Source: Planctomycetota bacterium (GTDB lineage: Bacteria > Planctomycetota > Planctomycetia > Gemmatales > Gemmataceae). From it: a DNA stretch of 64,000 nt. This document shows positions 9,218 through 17,588 of this stretch, in pieces (positions within the stretch are counted from its first letter, which is position 1; each line of letters opens with the position of its first letter). The notes under the pieces were generated by a model. That model was given only the letters and a program-made list of their open reading frames with translations. It searched no databases and had not been told where the DNA came from. The DNA lies in the NCBI GenBank assembly GCA_016873225.1, contig VGXS01000004.1, positions 1 through 64,000 of the forward strand, read 5' to 3'. Made by a program: the position numbers and the translations under genes.

Positions 9218-9936
9218 TCCGTCGAGTTTTCGCGACCGTCTTCGCGGCAACCGCATGCCGATACCTGGCTGCGCAAGGGACTCTTCCAGCCCCACGCCAA
9301 ATCCCCGGTTCTTCCAAGGAATCCGCTCCCGTCGAGGAGGTTCTTCAGGCGGGAGCGCATGTTGTGCTGCGGATCAGGGAGGTGATTTCACACGACGGCA
9401 TCCCACCCGCGGAGCGGATCCTCAACGGACAACCGCCCTTGAAGCCATTCGACCGCTTTATTGCCGAGGTCGACGGCGGGCATCCGCCGCGGAGTGTGAT
9501 CGGCGGGATGATCGATGGGATCTCACCGCCAAGCCGCTTTGGCAAGGAAGGAAAACTGCGTCTACTGCTTTCCCAAGTGGTGGAATCCCACGATGGGCGT
9601 GTCAGGCCCTGGCAACTGACGGCAGGAACGGAGGGACATCGTGACAGGCATAGGCGGTTGCTGCTCAACTCGCTTTTATTGGCCGAGGGCGTCGGTGTGG
9701 GGAGCAGCATCGCCTCGCAATTCACCTTCAGCAGCGCCAATCCGGGAATCATGGCCATAGGAGGGGGAGCGGGGTTGCTGATTGCCACGGCCATCGCCGC
9801 CACGAGGCGCGGAGCCGCCGCGCGACTCGATCCCGGAGACAAGTTCGAGGTGACGGTGGGTGGAGCGAAGTGCAAGCCGCTTCCAACGGGCACGGAGATG
9901 ACGATTTACCCCGCGCAGGAAAGGTCAAAACCATGA
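9214..9936 (+). CDS. Exported protein of unknown function in efflux operon
   Basis: A 240-residue protein not recognised. It has a likely N-terminal signal (MIRRVFATVFAATACRYLAAQ) and a central beta-rich region. A Gly/Ala-rich hydrophobic stretch near residues 170-200 could be a membrane segment or hairpin, and the C-terminus is basic. Both ends overlap neighbours by 4 bp (ATGA), which ties its expression tightly to the TolC and lipoprotein genes. The start at 9214 is fixed by that overlap. A role in assembly or regulation of the exporter is inference from position only. Confidence 0.72.
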   Translation: MIRRVFATVFAATACRYLAAQGTLPAPRQIPGSSKESAPVEEVLQAGAHVVLRIREVISHDGIPPAERILNGQPPLKPFDRFIAEVDGGHPPRSVIGGMIDGISPPSRFGKEGKLRLLLSQVVESHDGRVRPWQLTAGTEGHRDRHRRLLLNSLLLAEGVGVGSSIASQFTFSSANPGIMAIGGGAGLLIATAIAATRRGAAARLDPGDKFEVTVGGAKCKPLPTGTEMTIYPAQERSKP

Positions 9937-10427
9937 TTCGTCTCCTTGTGCCATTCTTCATGCTTTTTTTGTCCGGTTGCATGAGGCAAGTGCCTGCCGT
10001 CAAGCCCGCGGAAGCCTCGGCCGAACCTGTTTATCCCCGCTCAACGATCTCCGACCCGGACACCAAGCGGGTGGCCGCGATCGTGAGGAATCTATTCCTC
10101 GAACGCCAAACGCCAAAAGGGGAAAAGCTCTTCAGTTCCTGCGACATCCTGCCTCCAGCCAGGTCGGTACTGCCTTATGGTGTGGGACAATACGAGCAGC
10201 AACTGCGTCTTCCCGTCATTGTCACCACCGCGACCGCATGGGATCGCCTTGATGGTCCGGGTCGAAGGTCAATCCTCGCCGACCTGCATGAATCCAGCAT
10301 CAGATACATTTCCGAAGTCCCCGCCCTGAAAGGCCCGAGCATCACGGTCGTGAATTCCAAGGGATGGCAGGTCGCCTGGCTCACATCGCCTTCAACGGCC
10401 GACGGGATGTTTCTCGGTGATGAATGA
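9933..10427 (+). CDS. Putative lipoprotein in efflux operon
   Basis: A 164-residue protein with a clear lipoprotein signal: MIRLL, a hydrophobic core, then lipobox LSGC with Cys16. The mature part shows no domain I recognise; it has a mixed alpha/beta composition. It starts in a 4-bp ATGA overlap with the previous gene and its end overlaps the MFS gene by 8 bp. It could be an outer-membrane-anchored accessory factor of the pump. That suggestion rests on context alone. Confidence 0.72.
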   Translation: MIRLLVPFFMLFLSGCMRQVPAVKPAEASAEPVYPRSTISDPDTKRVAAIVRNLFLERQTPKGEKLFSSCDILPPARSVLPYGVGQYEQQLRLPVIVTTATAWDRLDGPGRRSILADLHESSIRYISEVPALKGPSITVVNSKGWQVAWLTSPSTADGMFLGDE

Positions 10428-11979
10428 GTCCGATCGGCCCAGCGCGTGGAAAACCGCCGCCGTTATTTCGGCAATGACGGCGGTATGGATCACGACGGCC
10501 GGCCACACCATGAACTTCCGGGAGATGGAGGCGGCGCGGGGATGGATCGCCTCGGAGGGATATTCCCTCCACACGGCCTATCTTCTTTCGGTTGTCCTGG
10601 GTTTGCTTTACGGATATTCCTCAGGCCCCAAAAACGAACCATTCAACGCCACGGTGGCGGGACTGTTCCTTCTCGCGACAGGTTCGCTGGTTAACGGCAC
10701 GCAACTCACGGCCCCCCTTCCCCTACTGGCGGCAAGTCGCGCCGTGGCCGGTTTTGGCGGCGGGATGGTTCTCGTGAAAGCTCCGGCCCTTCACGGGGCG
10801 GCAAGGGCCAACTCGCTCGCATGGGCTGGCATCGTCCTTCCGTCGATAGCTCCGCTCCTAGTCGCCGTGGCGACATTCCACTACGGATGGTCCAATTGGG
10901 AAGGGGCCTTCCTCTTTGAATTCGTTTTGGCAGCGGCAGGCCTATGCCTGGTCATGGCGGCAGGAAAGCCTTTTCAACAAGTCAGCACATTGCATCGGAA
11001 CATTACCTTTCCTTGGTGGATGCTTCCACTCGTTGCCGCCATGGCGGCAGGCTGGTATGTGCTGCATTGGGGTCAACTGGAGGGATGGATCGACAGCGCG
11101 AACATTCAAATGGCCTTTTTGTTGTTCGCCCTGGGATCCGCCTTTTCGATCGGAGTTGCTCCCGCGGGTCTGCCGGATTGGCGGAAAGTGGCGCCGACGG
11201 CCGCTGTTTTGGTCGCCCTATTCGCGGGATTCACCCAGTATTTCAATGTGTCGGACATGGGCGTTTATGGAGGCCTTTTTGTCAATTTTGGAGTTTGGGA
11301 AAGGGCCTTGCTTGTTTGGCCTATTTCATGCGGCGCGGCCATGGCCGTCGTGGTAGCCCGCTTTTATCCAAAAGCGGGCTGGTTTGCCATCACCGGGCTT
11401 CTTTTCATAGCTGCTGGAATGGGACTCGCCCATGAAAGAACCATGGACTGGCCCTACTGGCGCATTCTGAACCAGGTGGAGTTCAACTGGTTTCCTGCCC
11501 CGCAAGTGCGAGAACTATGGATGCCGCGCTTCCTGATGGGGTTGGGCACGGGATTGGCATTCGTGGGCGCCCAGCGCATGGTGCCCGTCGATCCCGATGA
11601 TGCCGCACGCGGCAGACACCTCCTGACGGTCGTCCAGATTTTAGGCGGGGCCCTTTCGATTGGGGCGCTATGCCTCTGCCTCACGCGTGGATACCAAAAC
11701 CAGTATTCGTTTGTCGCTGAAAAAGGATTCATTCAAGAGACGGCTGTCCGCGAATACACTGGAATTGTCAGGCGCGCGCTCTCGGAGTCAGGTTTTCAGA
11801 ATGCGACCCATGCCGCCGATACCGTCGCGCACCGGGCGATCAGCTACGAGGCGAACAACCTCGTTTTCGCCAACCTCTACGGCTGGTTTGCGGCCTCCGC
11901 AGTGACCATGGCCGTCATCATGGTCATCATTCCAGGCCGCAAAAAGGATTGCTTCTTTTCTCGCGACCAACAGTCGTGA
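10420..11979 (+). CDS. MFS-type multidrug efflux permease (DHA2/EmrB-like)
   Basis: About 519 residues with roughly 12-14 hydrophobic membrane segments, starting with AAVISAMTAVWITTAGHTM. The size and the pairing with an EmrA-type adaptor and TolC point to the drug:H+ antiporter DHA2 group, although classical MFS signature motifs are weak. A long extra-membrane loop near residues 420-480 precedes the last helix. GTG 10417 is an equally possible start. It is the last gene of the operon, and its 3' end overlaps the convergent MBL hydrolase gene by 53 bp. Substrate unknown. Confidence 0.82.
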   Translation: MNESDRPSAWKTAAVISAMTAVWITTAGHTMNFREMEAARGWIASEGYSLHTAYLLSVVLGLLYGYSSGPKNEPFNATVAGLFLLATGSLVNGTQLTAPLPLLAASRAVAGFGGGMVLVKAPALHGAARANSLAWAGIVLPSIAPLLVAVATFHYGWSNWEGAFLFEFVLAAAGLCLVMAAGKPFQQVSTLHRNITFPWWMLPLVAAMAAGWYVLHWGQLEGWIDSANIQMAFLLFALGSAFSIGVAPAGLPDWRKVAPTAAVLVALFAGFTQYFNVSDMGVYGGLFVNFGVWERALLVWPISCGAAMAVVVARFYPKAGWFAITGLLFIAAGMGLAHERTMDWPYWRILNQVEFNWFPAPQVRELWMPRFLMGLGTGLAFVGAQRMVPVDPDDAARGRHLLTVVQILGGALSIGALCLCLTRGYQNQYSFVAEKGFIQETAVREYTGIVRRALSESGFQNATHAADTVAHRAISYEANNLVFANLYGWFAASAVTMAVIMVIIPGRKKDCFFSRDQQS

Positions 11980-12583
11980 CCGGGCCATGGCCCGGATACA
12001 CGACTGTGTCATCAGGCAAGGTGAAAAGCTTGCCGCGTATGCCACGGATCAGGAGGTCGTGGTCGCCGCCGGGAAAATCCGTCCGTCCGATGCTTCCCCT
12101 GAACAGGACATCGCCTCCAAAGACCACGGTTTGCCCTCCGGGAAACCGCTGGACATAGACCACATGCCCGGGTGAGTGCCCAGGTATGTCGAAAACCTCC
12201 AACTGGAATCCTGCTATCTCAAGGATGTCTCCCTCCAATACCAACCGGTCCGCTGGCGGAGAAGTTACCGGGAATCCAGATAGGGCGCTCAGATTCAGTT
12301 TGGGATCGGTCAGCATCGGCTCATCGAATTTGCCAATGACAAGCGGCACTCCGGGGTGGGCCTCCTTCAAGGCGCCGTTTCCCGCGATGTGGTCGGCGTG
12401 CCCGTGGGTGTTGAGCACCATCACGGGCGACAACTCTTCCGTTTCGATCTCCATGAGGATCGACCGCGGGTCAAGCCCGGGGTCGACAACCAGACAATCC
12501 TGCCTGCCAGGCCGTGCCAGTACATAGCAATTCTCCTCGTACATGGGCGAAACAACCGTGCGCAACCGGAATAATCCGTTCAT
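11927..12583 (-). CDS. MBL-fold metallo-hydrolase (glyoxalase II-like)
   Basis: A 218-residue metallo-beta-lactamase-fold hydrolase. Metal-binding motifs are present in order: THGHADHIAG (HxHxDH), PGHSPGHVV, GGDVLFRGSIGRTDFPGGD, and YPGHGP near the C-terminus. This is the short hydroxyacylglutathione-hydrolase-like (YcbL/GloB) pattern, with no C-terminal substrate-binding helical domain of true GloB. The open frame extends to 12724, but ATG 12583 begins the conserved part and has AGGTG upstream. The last 53 bp overlap the convergent MFS gene. Confidence 0.9.
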   Translation of the reverse strand: MNGLFRLRTVVSPMYEENCYVLARPGRQDCLVVDPGLDPRSILMEIETEELSPVMVLNTHGHADHIAGNGALKEAHPGVPLVIGKFDEPMLTDPKLNLSALSGFPVTSPPADRLVLEGDILEIAGFQLEVFDIPGHSPGHVVYVQRFPGGQTVVFGGDVLFRGSIGRTDFPGGDHDLLIRGIRGKLFTLPDDTVVYPGHGPVTTVGREKRSNPFCGLE

Positions 12584-12687
12584 GGACGACACCTGTTTTC
12601 CTTTTTGTCCTGATGGAATTGTTGGAGGCGGGCCGATCGGGAAATAGGCGACTCGAAAGGACGCGAGGCCAACCAGGATGCCACGCC

Positions 12688-13557
12688 ATGCCTTTTCCCG
12701 TCCGCCGTTTTCAGGCAGCCGCACTTTATCTGGCCACCGCCGCCCTCAGCACGCTCCTTGTGCTGAGGTCCGAGTCTTTGGCGGCTGACGACAGCACCTG
12801 GCCTGAGGACTACGCCGAAAACGGCGAATCGGTCACGGTGGCCGCGCCTGCCAAGCCTTCCATCCCCAATCCCGCTGTCGATCCATGCCTGACAAGGATG
12901 GCCAATGCCCTTGAGACCATCTCCAAGGCTGAAAAAGCCTTGGCCTCGATCAATGATTACACCTGCCACATGGTCATGAAGGAACGACTTGCTGGAAAAA
13001 TGGGACCGCCCAACAAGGTGGAATTGTCGGTTCGCCGCGAGCCTTTCGCCGTGCATATGAAATGGCATGAACCCAGATCGATGGCTGGACAGGAAGTTGT
13101 CTACAACAAGTCGGCGGCACCCGCGAAAATGAGAGCCAAGGGGGCTGGATTCCTTGGCAGCGTCGGATTCATCACGCTCGGCCTTGATGACGCCCGCGCC
13201 AAGTCTTCGAGTCGGCACACCATCAACGAGGCCGGGCTGGCGAACACCATATCCCGCGTCAAGGCAAGCTGGTCGAAACTTCCCCTTCAACAAATCGGGG
13301 AAATCAGCATCGAGGATGGCACCCTGGCGGGGAGGGCCTGCCGGCAAATCGTCTTGGTCAACACCGAGGAAGCGCGAGGAAAACTCGAGTTCCATCGCAC
13401 GACAGTCTGGTTCGACCTTGAAACCGGCTTGCTTGCGGGACTCGACGGCCATGGTTGGCCGGCGGCGGGCGAAAAAGAAGGTGAATTGCTCGAATCTTAC
13501 CACTACCACGATTTCCGGCTGAATCCCGCACTGCCCAACCAGCACTTCAACCGCTAG
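12688..13557 (+). CDS. DUF1571 exported protein
   Basis: A 289-residue exported protein with an N-terminal signal segment (AAALYLATAALSTLLVL, about residues 8-25) ending near SLAADD. The rest matches the DUF1571 family, which I know mainly from planctomycetes: INDYTCHMVMKERLAG, VKWHEPRS-like HMKWHEPRSMAGQEVVY, and the later WFDLETGLLAGL block. The function is unknown; the fold may resemble lipoprotein-carrier (LolA-like) proteins, which is inference. ATG 12688 places the signal peptide at the N-terminus. Confidence 0.85.
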   Translation: MPFPVRRFQAAALYLATAALSTLLVLRSESLAADDSTWPEDYAENGESVTVAAPAKPSIPNPAVDPCLTRMANALETISKAEKALASINDYTCHMVMKERLAGKMGPPNKVELSVRREPFAVHMKWHEPRSMAGQEVVYNKSAAPAKMRAKGAGFLGSVGFITLGLDDARAKSSSRHTINEAGLANTISRVKASWSKLPLQQIGEISIEDGTLAGRACRQIVLVNTEEARGKLEFHRTTVWFDLETGLLAGLDGHGWPAAGEKEGELLESYHYHDFRLNPALPNQHFNR

Positions 13558-13625
13558 GATCGCCGGGATGAGGACACCGTCGCAAGACGGACATTTTTCC
13601 CGCCCCAGGCAACCGGGATCGCGCC

Positions 13626-14183
13626 ATGGATCATCATCGCAAGGACCGACTCAGGCAATTGTTTCTCGCGCGGGCCGTCAAGCGCGGTCACTTTGTTTTG
13701 GCTTCTGGAAAAACAAGCAGTTTCTACATCGACAGCAAGCAGGTTCTCTTTCATCCAGAAGCCCTCAAGCTGCTCGGGGAGGGATTCGTCGACCTCGCGG
13801 CGGACCTCGATTTTGTGGCTGTTGGAGGCCTCGAGGTGGGCGCGTTGCCATTGGCCGCGGCCATGGTGCTTGCCGCCCATGAAAAGGGTCGTGATCTCGA
13901 AGGCTTTTTCGTGCGCAAGCAAGCCAAGGACCACGGCAGCCAACGACGCGTCGAAGGCCGAGTTGAATCCGGCCAAAAAGTCCTGATCATCGACGATGTG
14001 CTGACGACGGGCAGTTCGGCGGAGCAAGCGGTCTTAGCCGCCGAACAAGCTGGCCTTATGGTGGCCGGGGTTGTCTGCATCGTTGACCGACAGCAAGGCG
14101 CCAAGGAAAAATTCGAGGGCCGATTACCTTTTCGCTCCCTTTTCACATCATCGGATTTGGGCTTGGTGGCGGACCCAACCTGA
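13626..14183 (+). CDS. pyrE: Orotate phosphoribosyltransferase
   Basis: A 185-residue PRTase that makes orotidine 5'-phosphate from orotate and PRPP in pyrimidine synthesis. The PRPP-binding signature VLIIDDVLTTGSS is near residue 120, the flexible-loop lysines precede it (FFVRKQAKDHGSQRRVEG), and the N-terminal ASGKTSSFYIDSK motif is typical of bacterial PyrE. It follows DUF1571 by 68 bp. Its last 41 bp overlap the convergent tatD gene. Confidence 0.95.
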   Translation: MDHHRKDRLRQLFLARAVKRGHFVLASGKTSSFYIDSKQVLFHPEALKLLGEGFVDLAADLDFVAVGGLEVGALPLAAAMVLAAHEKGRDLEGFFVRKQAKDHGSQRRVEGRVESGQKVLIIDDVLTTGSSAEQAVLAAEQAGLMVAGVVCIVDRQQGAKEKFEGRLPFRSLFTSSDLGLVADPT

Positions 14184-14958
14184 AAAGCCGGAACGCGTTT
14201 GCCGTTGTCAGGGCCGCGACCTCGGCAAAAGTCTGCCCGCGCGCCCGCGCAAGGGCCTCGCAGGTGGCCACCATGTGGGATGGCTCGTTTCGCTTTCCAC
14301 GCCATGGCTGGGGCGCCAGATACGGAGCATCCGTCTCAATCAATATCCTGTCATTGGGAATGACAGCGGCCACCCGCCTCAAATTCTCATTTTTAGGATA
14401 GGTAATCATTCCTGAAAAGGACAAGTGCAGCCCGGCGGCCAAACCGGCCTCTGCCTCCCGCTCCGTTCCCGCGAAGGAATGCAATACTCCGGATACCGGA
14501 CCGGAACGGGCTGCCTCCCCCAGGATTAAAAGAAGCCGGTCGGCGGCGTCGCGGCAATGAAGGATGACGGGTTTGTCCAGTTCCCGGGAAAGTGACAAGT
14601 GACGCCGGAGCGAATCCTCCTGCAAGTCCAGTGGAACTTCCTTCCAATAGTTGTCCAGGCCCGTTTCACCCAAGGCCCTCACCACCCCCAACCTGGCCAA
14701 CGACTCCACCTTGCCCCAGGCTGGCTCGAATGGTTCTTCCAGCAAATGACATGGATGAAGCCCCGCTGTGGGGAACATCCAGTCACTTCCCTCGCAAAGC
14801 TCAACGCACTCATGCGAATTGGCGGCCGAAGTCCCGACAACAATGGCGGCGACCAATCCCGCCTGATGGGCGCGCTCGGCAACCGGGCCAATCTCGTCCC
14901 GCAACCGTGGGTCGGTGAGGTGGCAATGGCTATCAACAAGCCTCGGACCGGATTTCAT
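14143..14958 (-). CDS. tatD: TatD-family metal-dependent deoxyribonuclease
   Basis: A 271-residue TIM-barrel hydrolase. Metal and active-site motifs appear in order: VDSHCHLTD, ALGETGLDNYW, VILHCRDA, LHSFAG, and LIETDAPYLAPQP. Length is normal for TatD/YcfH nucleases, which degrade DNA 3' ends. Its ATG overlaps the stop of the upstream NuoM-like membrane gene (ATGA, minus strand), so the two share an mRNA. No functional link between them is known to me. Confidence 0.93.
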   Translation of the reverse strand: MKSGPRLVDSHCHLTDPRLRDEIGPVAERAHQAGLVAAIVVGTSAANSHECVELCEGSDWMFPTAGLHPCHLLEEPFEPAWGKVESLARLGVVRALGETGLDNYWKEVPLDLQEDSLRRHLSLSRELDKPVILHCRDAADRLLLILGEAARSGPVSGVLHSFAGTEREAEAGLAAGLHLSFSGMITYPKNENLRRVAAVIPNDRILIETDAPYLAPQPWRGKRNEPSHMVATCEALARARGQTFAEVAALTTANAFRLFRLGPPPSPNPMM

Positions 14959-16808
14959 TTGGTCGCGGCCTTGGGAACTGGCCGCCCTTGGCCAGGAGCC
15001 GCCTCAGGCAAATCAAGCAACCATTCAGCCCGTGCCGTCATCGCCGGTTCGCACCACGAGGTCAGGAGAATGGGCGCGACTCCCGGAACAATCAGCGGCA
15101 ACAATCCGAGGCCAACAACCGCCACGGCCCGGGGATTCCATTCCATGAACGCCTCATGCGACCCCACCCGATTGGCCTGCCTCCGGGATAGCAACACGAT
15201 CAGCAGGATTCCAAATCCGGCAAGAAGCGCCAAGGTCATGCTGGCCCTTTCAAGGGCGACAAGCCCGAGAACAAGGCCGACGAATCCCAAAGTGCCGGGC
15301 AAGCCGCATTGAACCAGGGTCAACAGTCTCAACATTCCGGCAGGAGCAGCCTTGCCCTTGCCGACCACGGAAACAACCGACCAAGCAAAGACGGAACCAA
15401 GAACGGTCGCCAAGCCGATGAACAATCCGCCGTTCAGTGACCAAGCCATATCCTCGGGTTTGCCGCTACCCGGCCAAGACATCGTCGCGGAAATGGCGAT
15501 GGCGGCCATGCAACATGCAACCGATCCAACCAGTGTCGATACGCTCCTGGCGCCCGAAAGAACGACAAGGCCGCCAATCAATCCGCCCAAGGGCACCCAT
15601 GGCCCCCATCCTGAAAGCGCTCCTCCCGCCGCCAGGATGCCCGGAATCATTGGCCACGCCGCCTGAAATAAAACGACCAACCCCAGCACGCCGAAAATGG
15701 CCAAGACCATCCTTGCCGCGGGACTTTCGCTCGAATCATCGCTCCATGCCATGGGAGCAGGCCACACATTGAGTAGCAAACAGGCGGCCAGAATGAGAAA
15801 AATGGCTGAAACCGTGAGGGCCGACCCGCTCTTGATGAGCTTTTGCCGGCGCTCGAATCCTGACGCCTCGTCAGAAATGAACTGTTCCATTTCGACAGTT
15901 TCAGAAGGCTTGGCCAACCCCCGAAACTTGGCGAGGTCAACCTTGGCGCGCCAGCGTTCCAGGGTCAGGGCCTCGACCTCCCTGCCATGCCAAGTGGAGC
16001 GGGCCGCCCGCGCCAGAATCGTCAAATCGAAGGTATGGAAAGGAAGCGAATGGTAGGCCTCATGATGGCGGACATCGGGCTTGGATCGGACTTGCTGCCA
16101 TGCGAGTTGGTCGAGACGATCGGGAGGCGCGTGATCATGACAATCCATGCCGCGCAGCACCACCGCCGCAAGCAACAGGGCCACGGTCGCCGAATACCCG
16201 GATATTTCAAATCGCATTAACATGCCCGCCGCCATGCCCGAAATCCGGGCCAACTGGCTGGCCAGGACCGTCGAAAGGCAAGACAAGCCCGCCAGCACGG
16301 CCAGGTTCTGCCAAACGCATGCCGCCAACAGGGAGCTTTCAAGGGCTAGGAGGCAAAACCTCCAAACTCCCGGGTGGGACGATGGCCGCCACCCCGCCAC
16401 GCTGGCCGCAAGGATCGCGAAGGTTATGCAGAGGATGCAGGCCATGGACGCGCCATCGATCGCCCAAAGGAGGTCCAGTCCCCAGGCGCCCGCCCACCGA
16501 TTTCTTGCGACCCAGTCGATCGATGATCGAACTTGATGATCCTCGGCAATGTCGGCCATGGCGCTCCGGTAAGCCAGGCTGCCCTTGTGCCGGAACTCCA
16601 TGTCGTTGAGCACGCCAAGTTGGTCAAGGGTGTCGTACTTGAACTGAATCAGGATGGCGATGGCCGTGCCAAGCGTCGCCGCCGCGACCATGGTTGTGAC
16701 CCAGGCTCCCAGGTCGGGCCAGCGCGAGGGGCAGGCCAAGGCGACCAATGCACCCATGAGCGGAATGAACACAAGGCACGCCATCCAGATGACATCAAGC
16801 TCGGGCAT
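14955..16808 (-). CDS. NuoM-like (complex I antiporter-subunit-like) membrane protein, divergent
   Basis: A 617-residue polytopic membrane protein. Residues about 95-190 align by eye with NADH-quinone oxidoreductase subunit M (ligand-chain ND4): WGLDLLWAIDGASMACILC corresponds to the NuoM GVDGIS helix region. The helix that carries the essential glutamate in NuoM (FWE context) reads LAVLAGLSCLSTVLAS here, so the acid is missing. A soluble, charged insert occupies about residues 215-330, and hydrophobic helices resume after it. No other nuo genes are nearby. It is probably a degenerate or repurposed antiporter-like subunit; a wholly different membrane family is possible. Confidence 0.55.
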   Translation of the reverse strand: MPELDVIWMACLVFIPLMGALVALACPSRWPDLGAWVTTMVAAATLGTAIAILIQFKYDTLDQLGVLNDMEFRHKGSLAYRSAMADIAEDHQVRSSIDWVARNRWAGAWGLDLLWAIDGASMACILCITFAILAASVAGWRPSSHPGVWRFCLLALESSLLAACVWQNLAVLAGLSCLSTVLASQLARISGMAAGMLMRFEISGYSATVALLLAAVVLRGMDCHDHAPPDRLDQLAWQQVRSKPDVRHHEAYHSLPFHTFDLTILARAARSTWHGREVEALTLERWRAKVDLAKFRGLAKPSETVEMEQFISDEASGFERRQKLIKSGSALTVSAIFLILAACLLLNVWPAPMAWSDDSSESPAARMVLAIFGVLGLVVLFQAAWPMIPGILAAGGALSGWGPWVPLGGLIGGLVVLSGARSVSTLVGSVACCMAAIAISATMSWPGSGKPEDMAWSLNGGLFIGLATVLGSVFAWSVVSVVGKGKAAPAGMLRLLTLVQCGLPGTLGFVGLVLGLVALERASMTLALLAGFGILLIVLLSRRQANRVGSHEAFMEWNPRAVAVVGLGLLPLIVPGVAPILLTSWCEPAMTARAEWLLDLPEAAPGQGRPVPKAATK

Positions 16809-16919
16809 GAAATCGTTCCTTCGCCTGTTCCGGGGCCCCCGGGGCAGTTGGGCGTGACGGGCACCTGACCGAGGCGATAGGGTAACGATTGGTCACGGCT
16901 GGGAACAAGGCGGACCCGA

Positions 16920-17588
16920 ATGGCAAACCCCATGCGGACAGGAATGCGGCGCTGGCAACCCGGGGGTTCCCTTCTCAAGGCCGGCTTTCGCCCGCTTTAT
17001 GCCAGTCGCCCGCCATTCAAGGGATCACAGGAAGCGGCCGAAGACCATCAGGAACGCCAATTCCGCCGCTCGGCCCTCGCTTCCGAGCTTGAAGCTCTTC
17101 TGTTCACATCACCAGACCCGCTGTCGTTGAGGAAAATCGAAGAATTGCTTTCCACCCGGGTGAACATTGCGGAAGTCCTCGCCAGCCTAGCTAACCAACT
17201 TCGGCGCGATGATTCGGCGTTTGAGCTGGTCGAGGTGGCTGGCGGATTCAAGTTGATGACCAGAAAAAGCTTGGTTCGATGGCTTTCCGTCCATCGGCAA
17301 CGAAACACTCCCGCCGAACTCGCGGAACCGCTTCGGGATACTCTCATTGTCGTCGCCTACAGACAACCCGTGACGCGGGCAGTGGTTGAGTCCGTGCGGG
17401 GCGTGCCCTCAGCCGATCACCTGAAACAACTTCTTGATCTCGGCCTGATCAGGATCGCCGGGCGTGAAGCCACCTTGGGGCGTCCGGTGCTCTACCGGAC
17501 AACAAAGGCTTTTCTTGAATGGTGCGGACTTGCTTCGTTGTCCGATTTGCCGTCCCTGCCAGCTCCCCAGCCAGATGGTTCCCCATGA
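16920..17588 (+). CDS. scpB: Segregation and condensation protein B
   Basis: A 222-residue ScpB, the winged-helix partner of ScpA in the SMC-ScpAB condensin that helps chromosome segregation. Recognisable blocks are SELEALLFTSPDPLSLRKIEELL, the central winged helix, DTLIVVAYRQPVTRAVVESVRGV, and LGRPVLYRTTKAFLEWCGL. The first 50 residues are basic and poorly conserved, so a later start is possible. It overlaps truD by 4 bp (ATGA). No scpA is in the window. Confidence 0.9.
   Translation: MANPMRTGMRRWQPGGSLLKAGFRPLYASRPPFKGSQEAAEDHQERQFRRSALASELEALLFTSPDPLSLRKIEELLSTRVNIAEVLASLANQLRRDDSAFELVEVAGGFKLMTRKSLVRWLSVHRQRNTPAELAEPLRDTLIVVAYRQPVTRAVVESVRGVPSADHLKQLLDLGLIRIAGREATLGRPVLYRTTKAFLEWCGLASLSDLPSLPAPQPDGSP

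Noticed and set aside
16020-16110. HSLPFHTF segment in the NuoM-like protein as the Lys/His antiporter motif
   Set aside because: It sits in the charged soluble insert rather than a membrane helix and lacks the Lys and WLP context.
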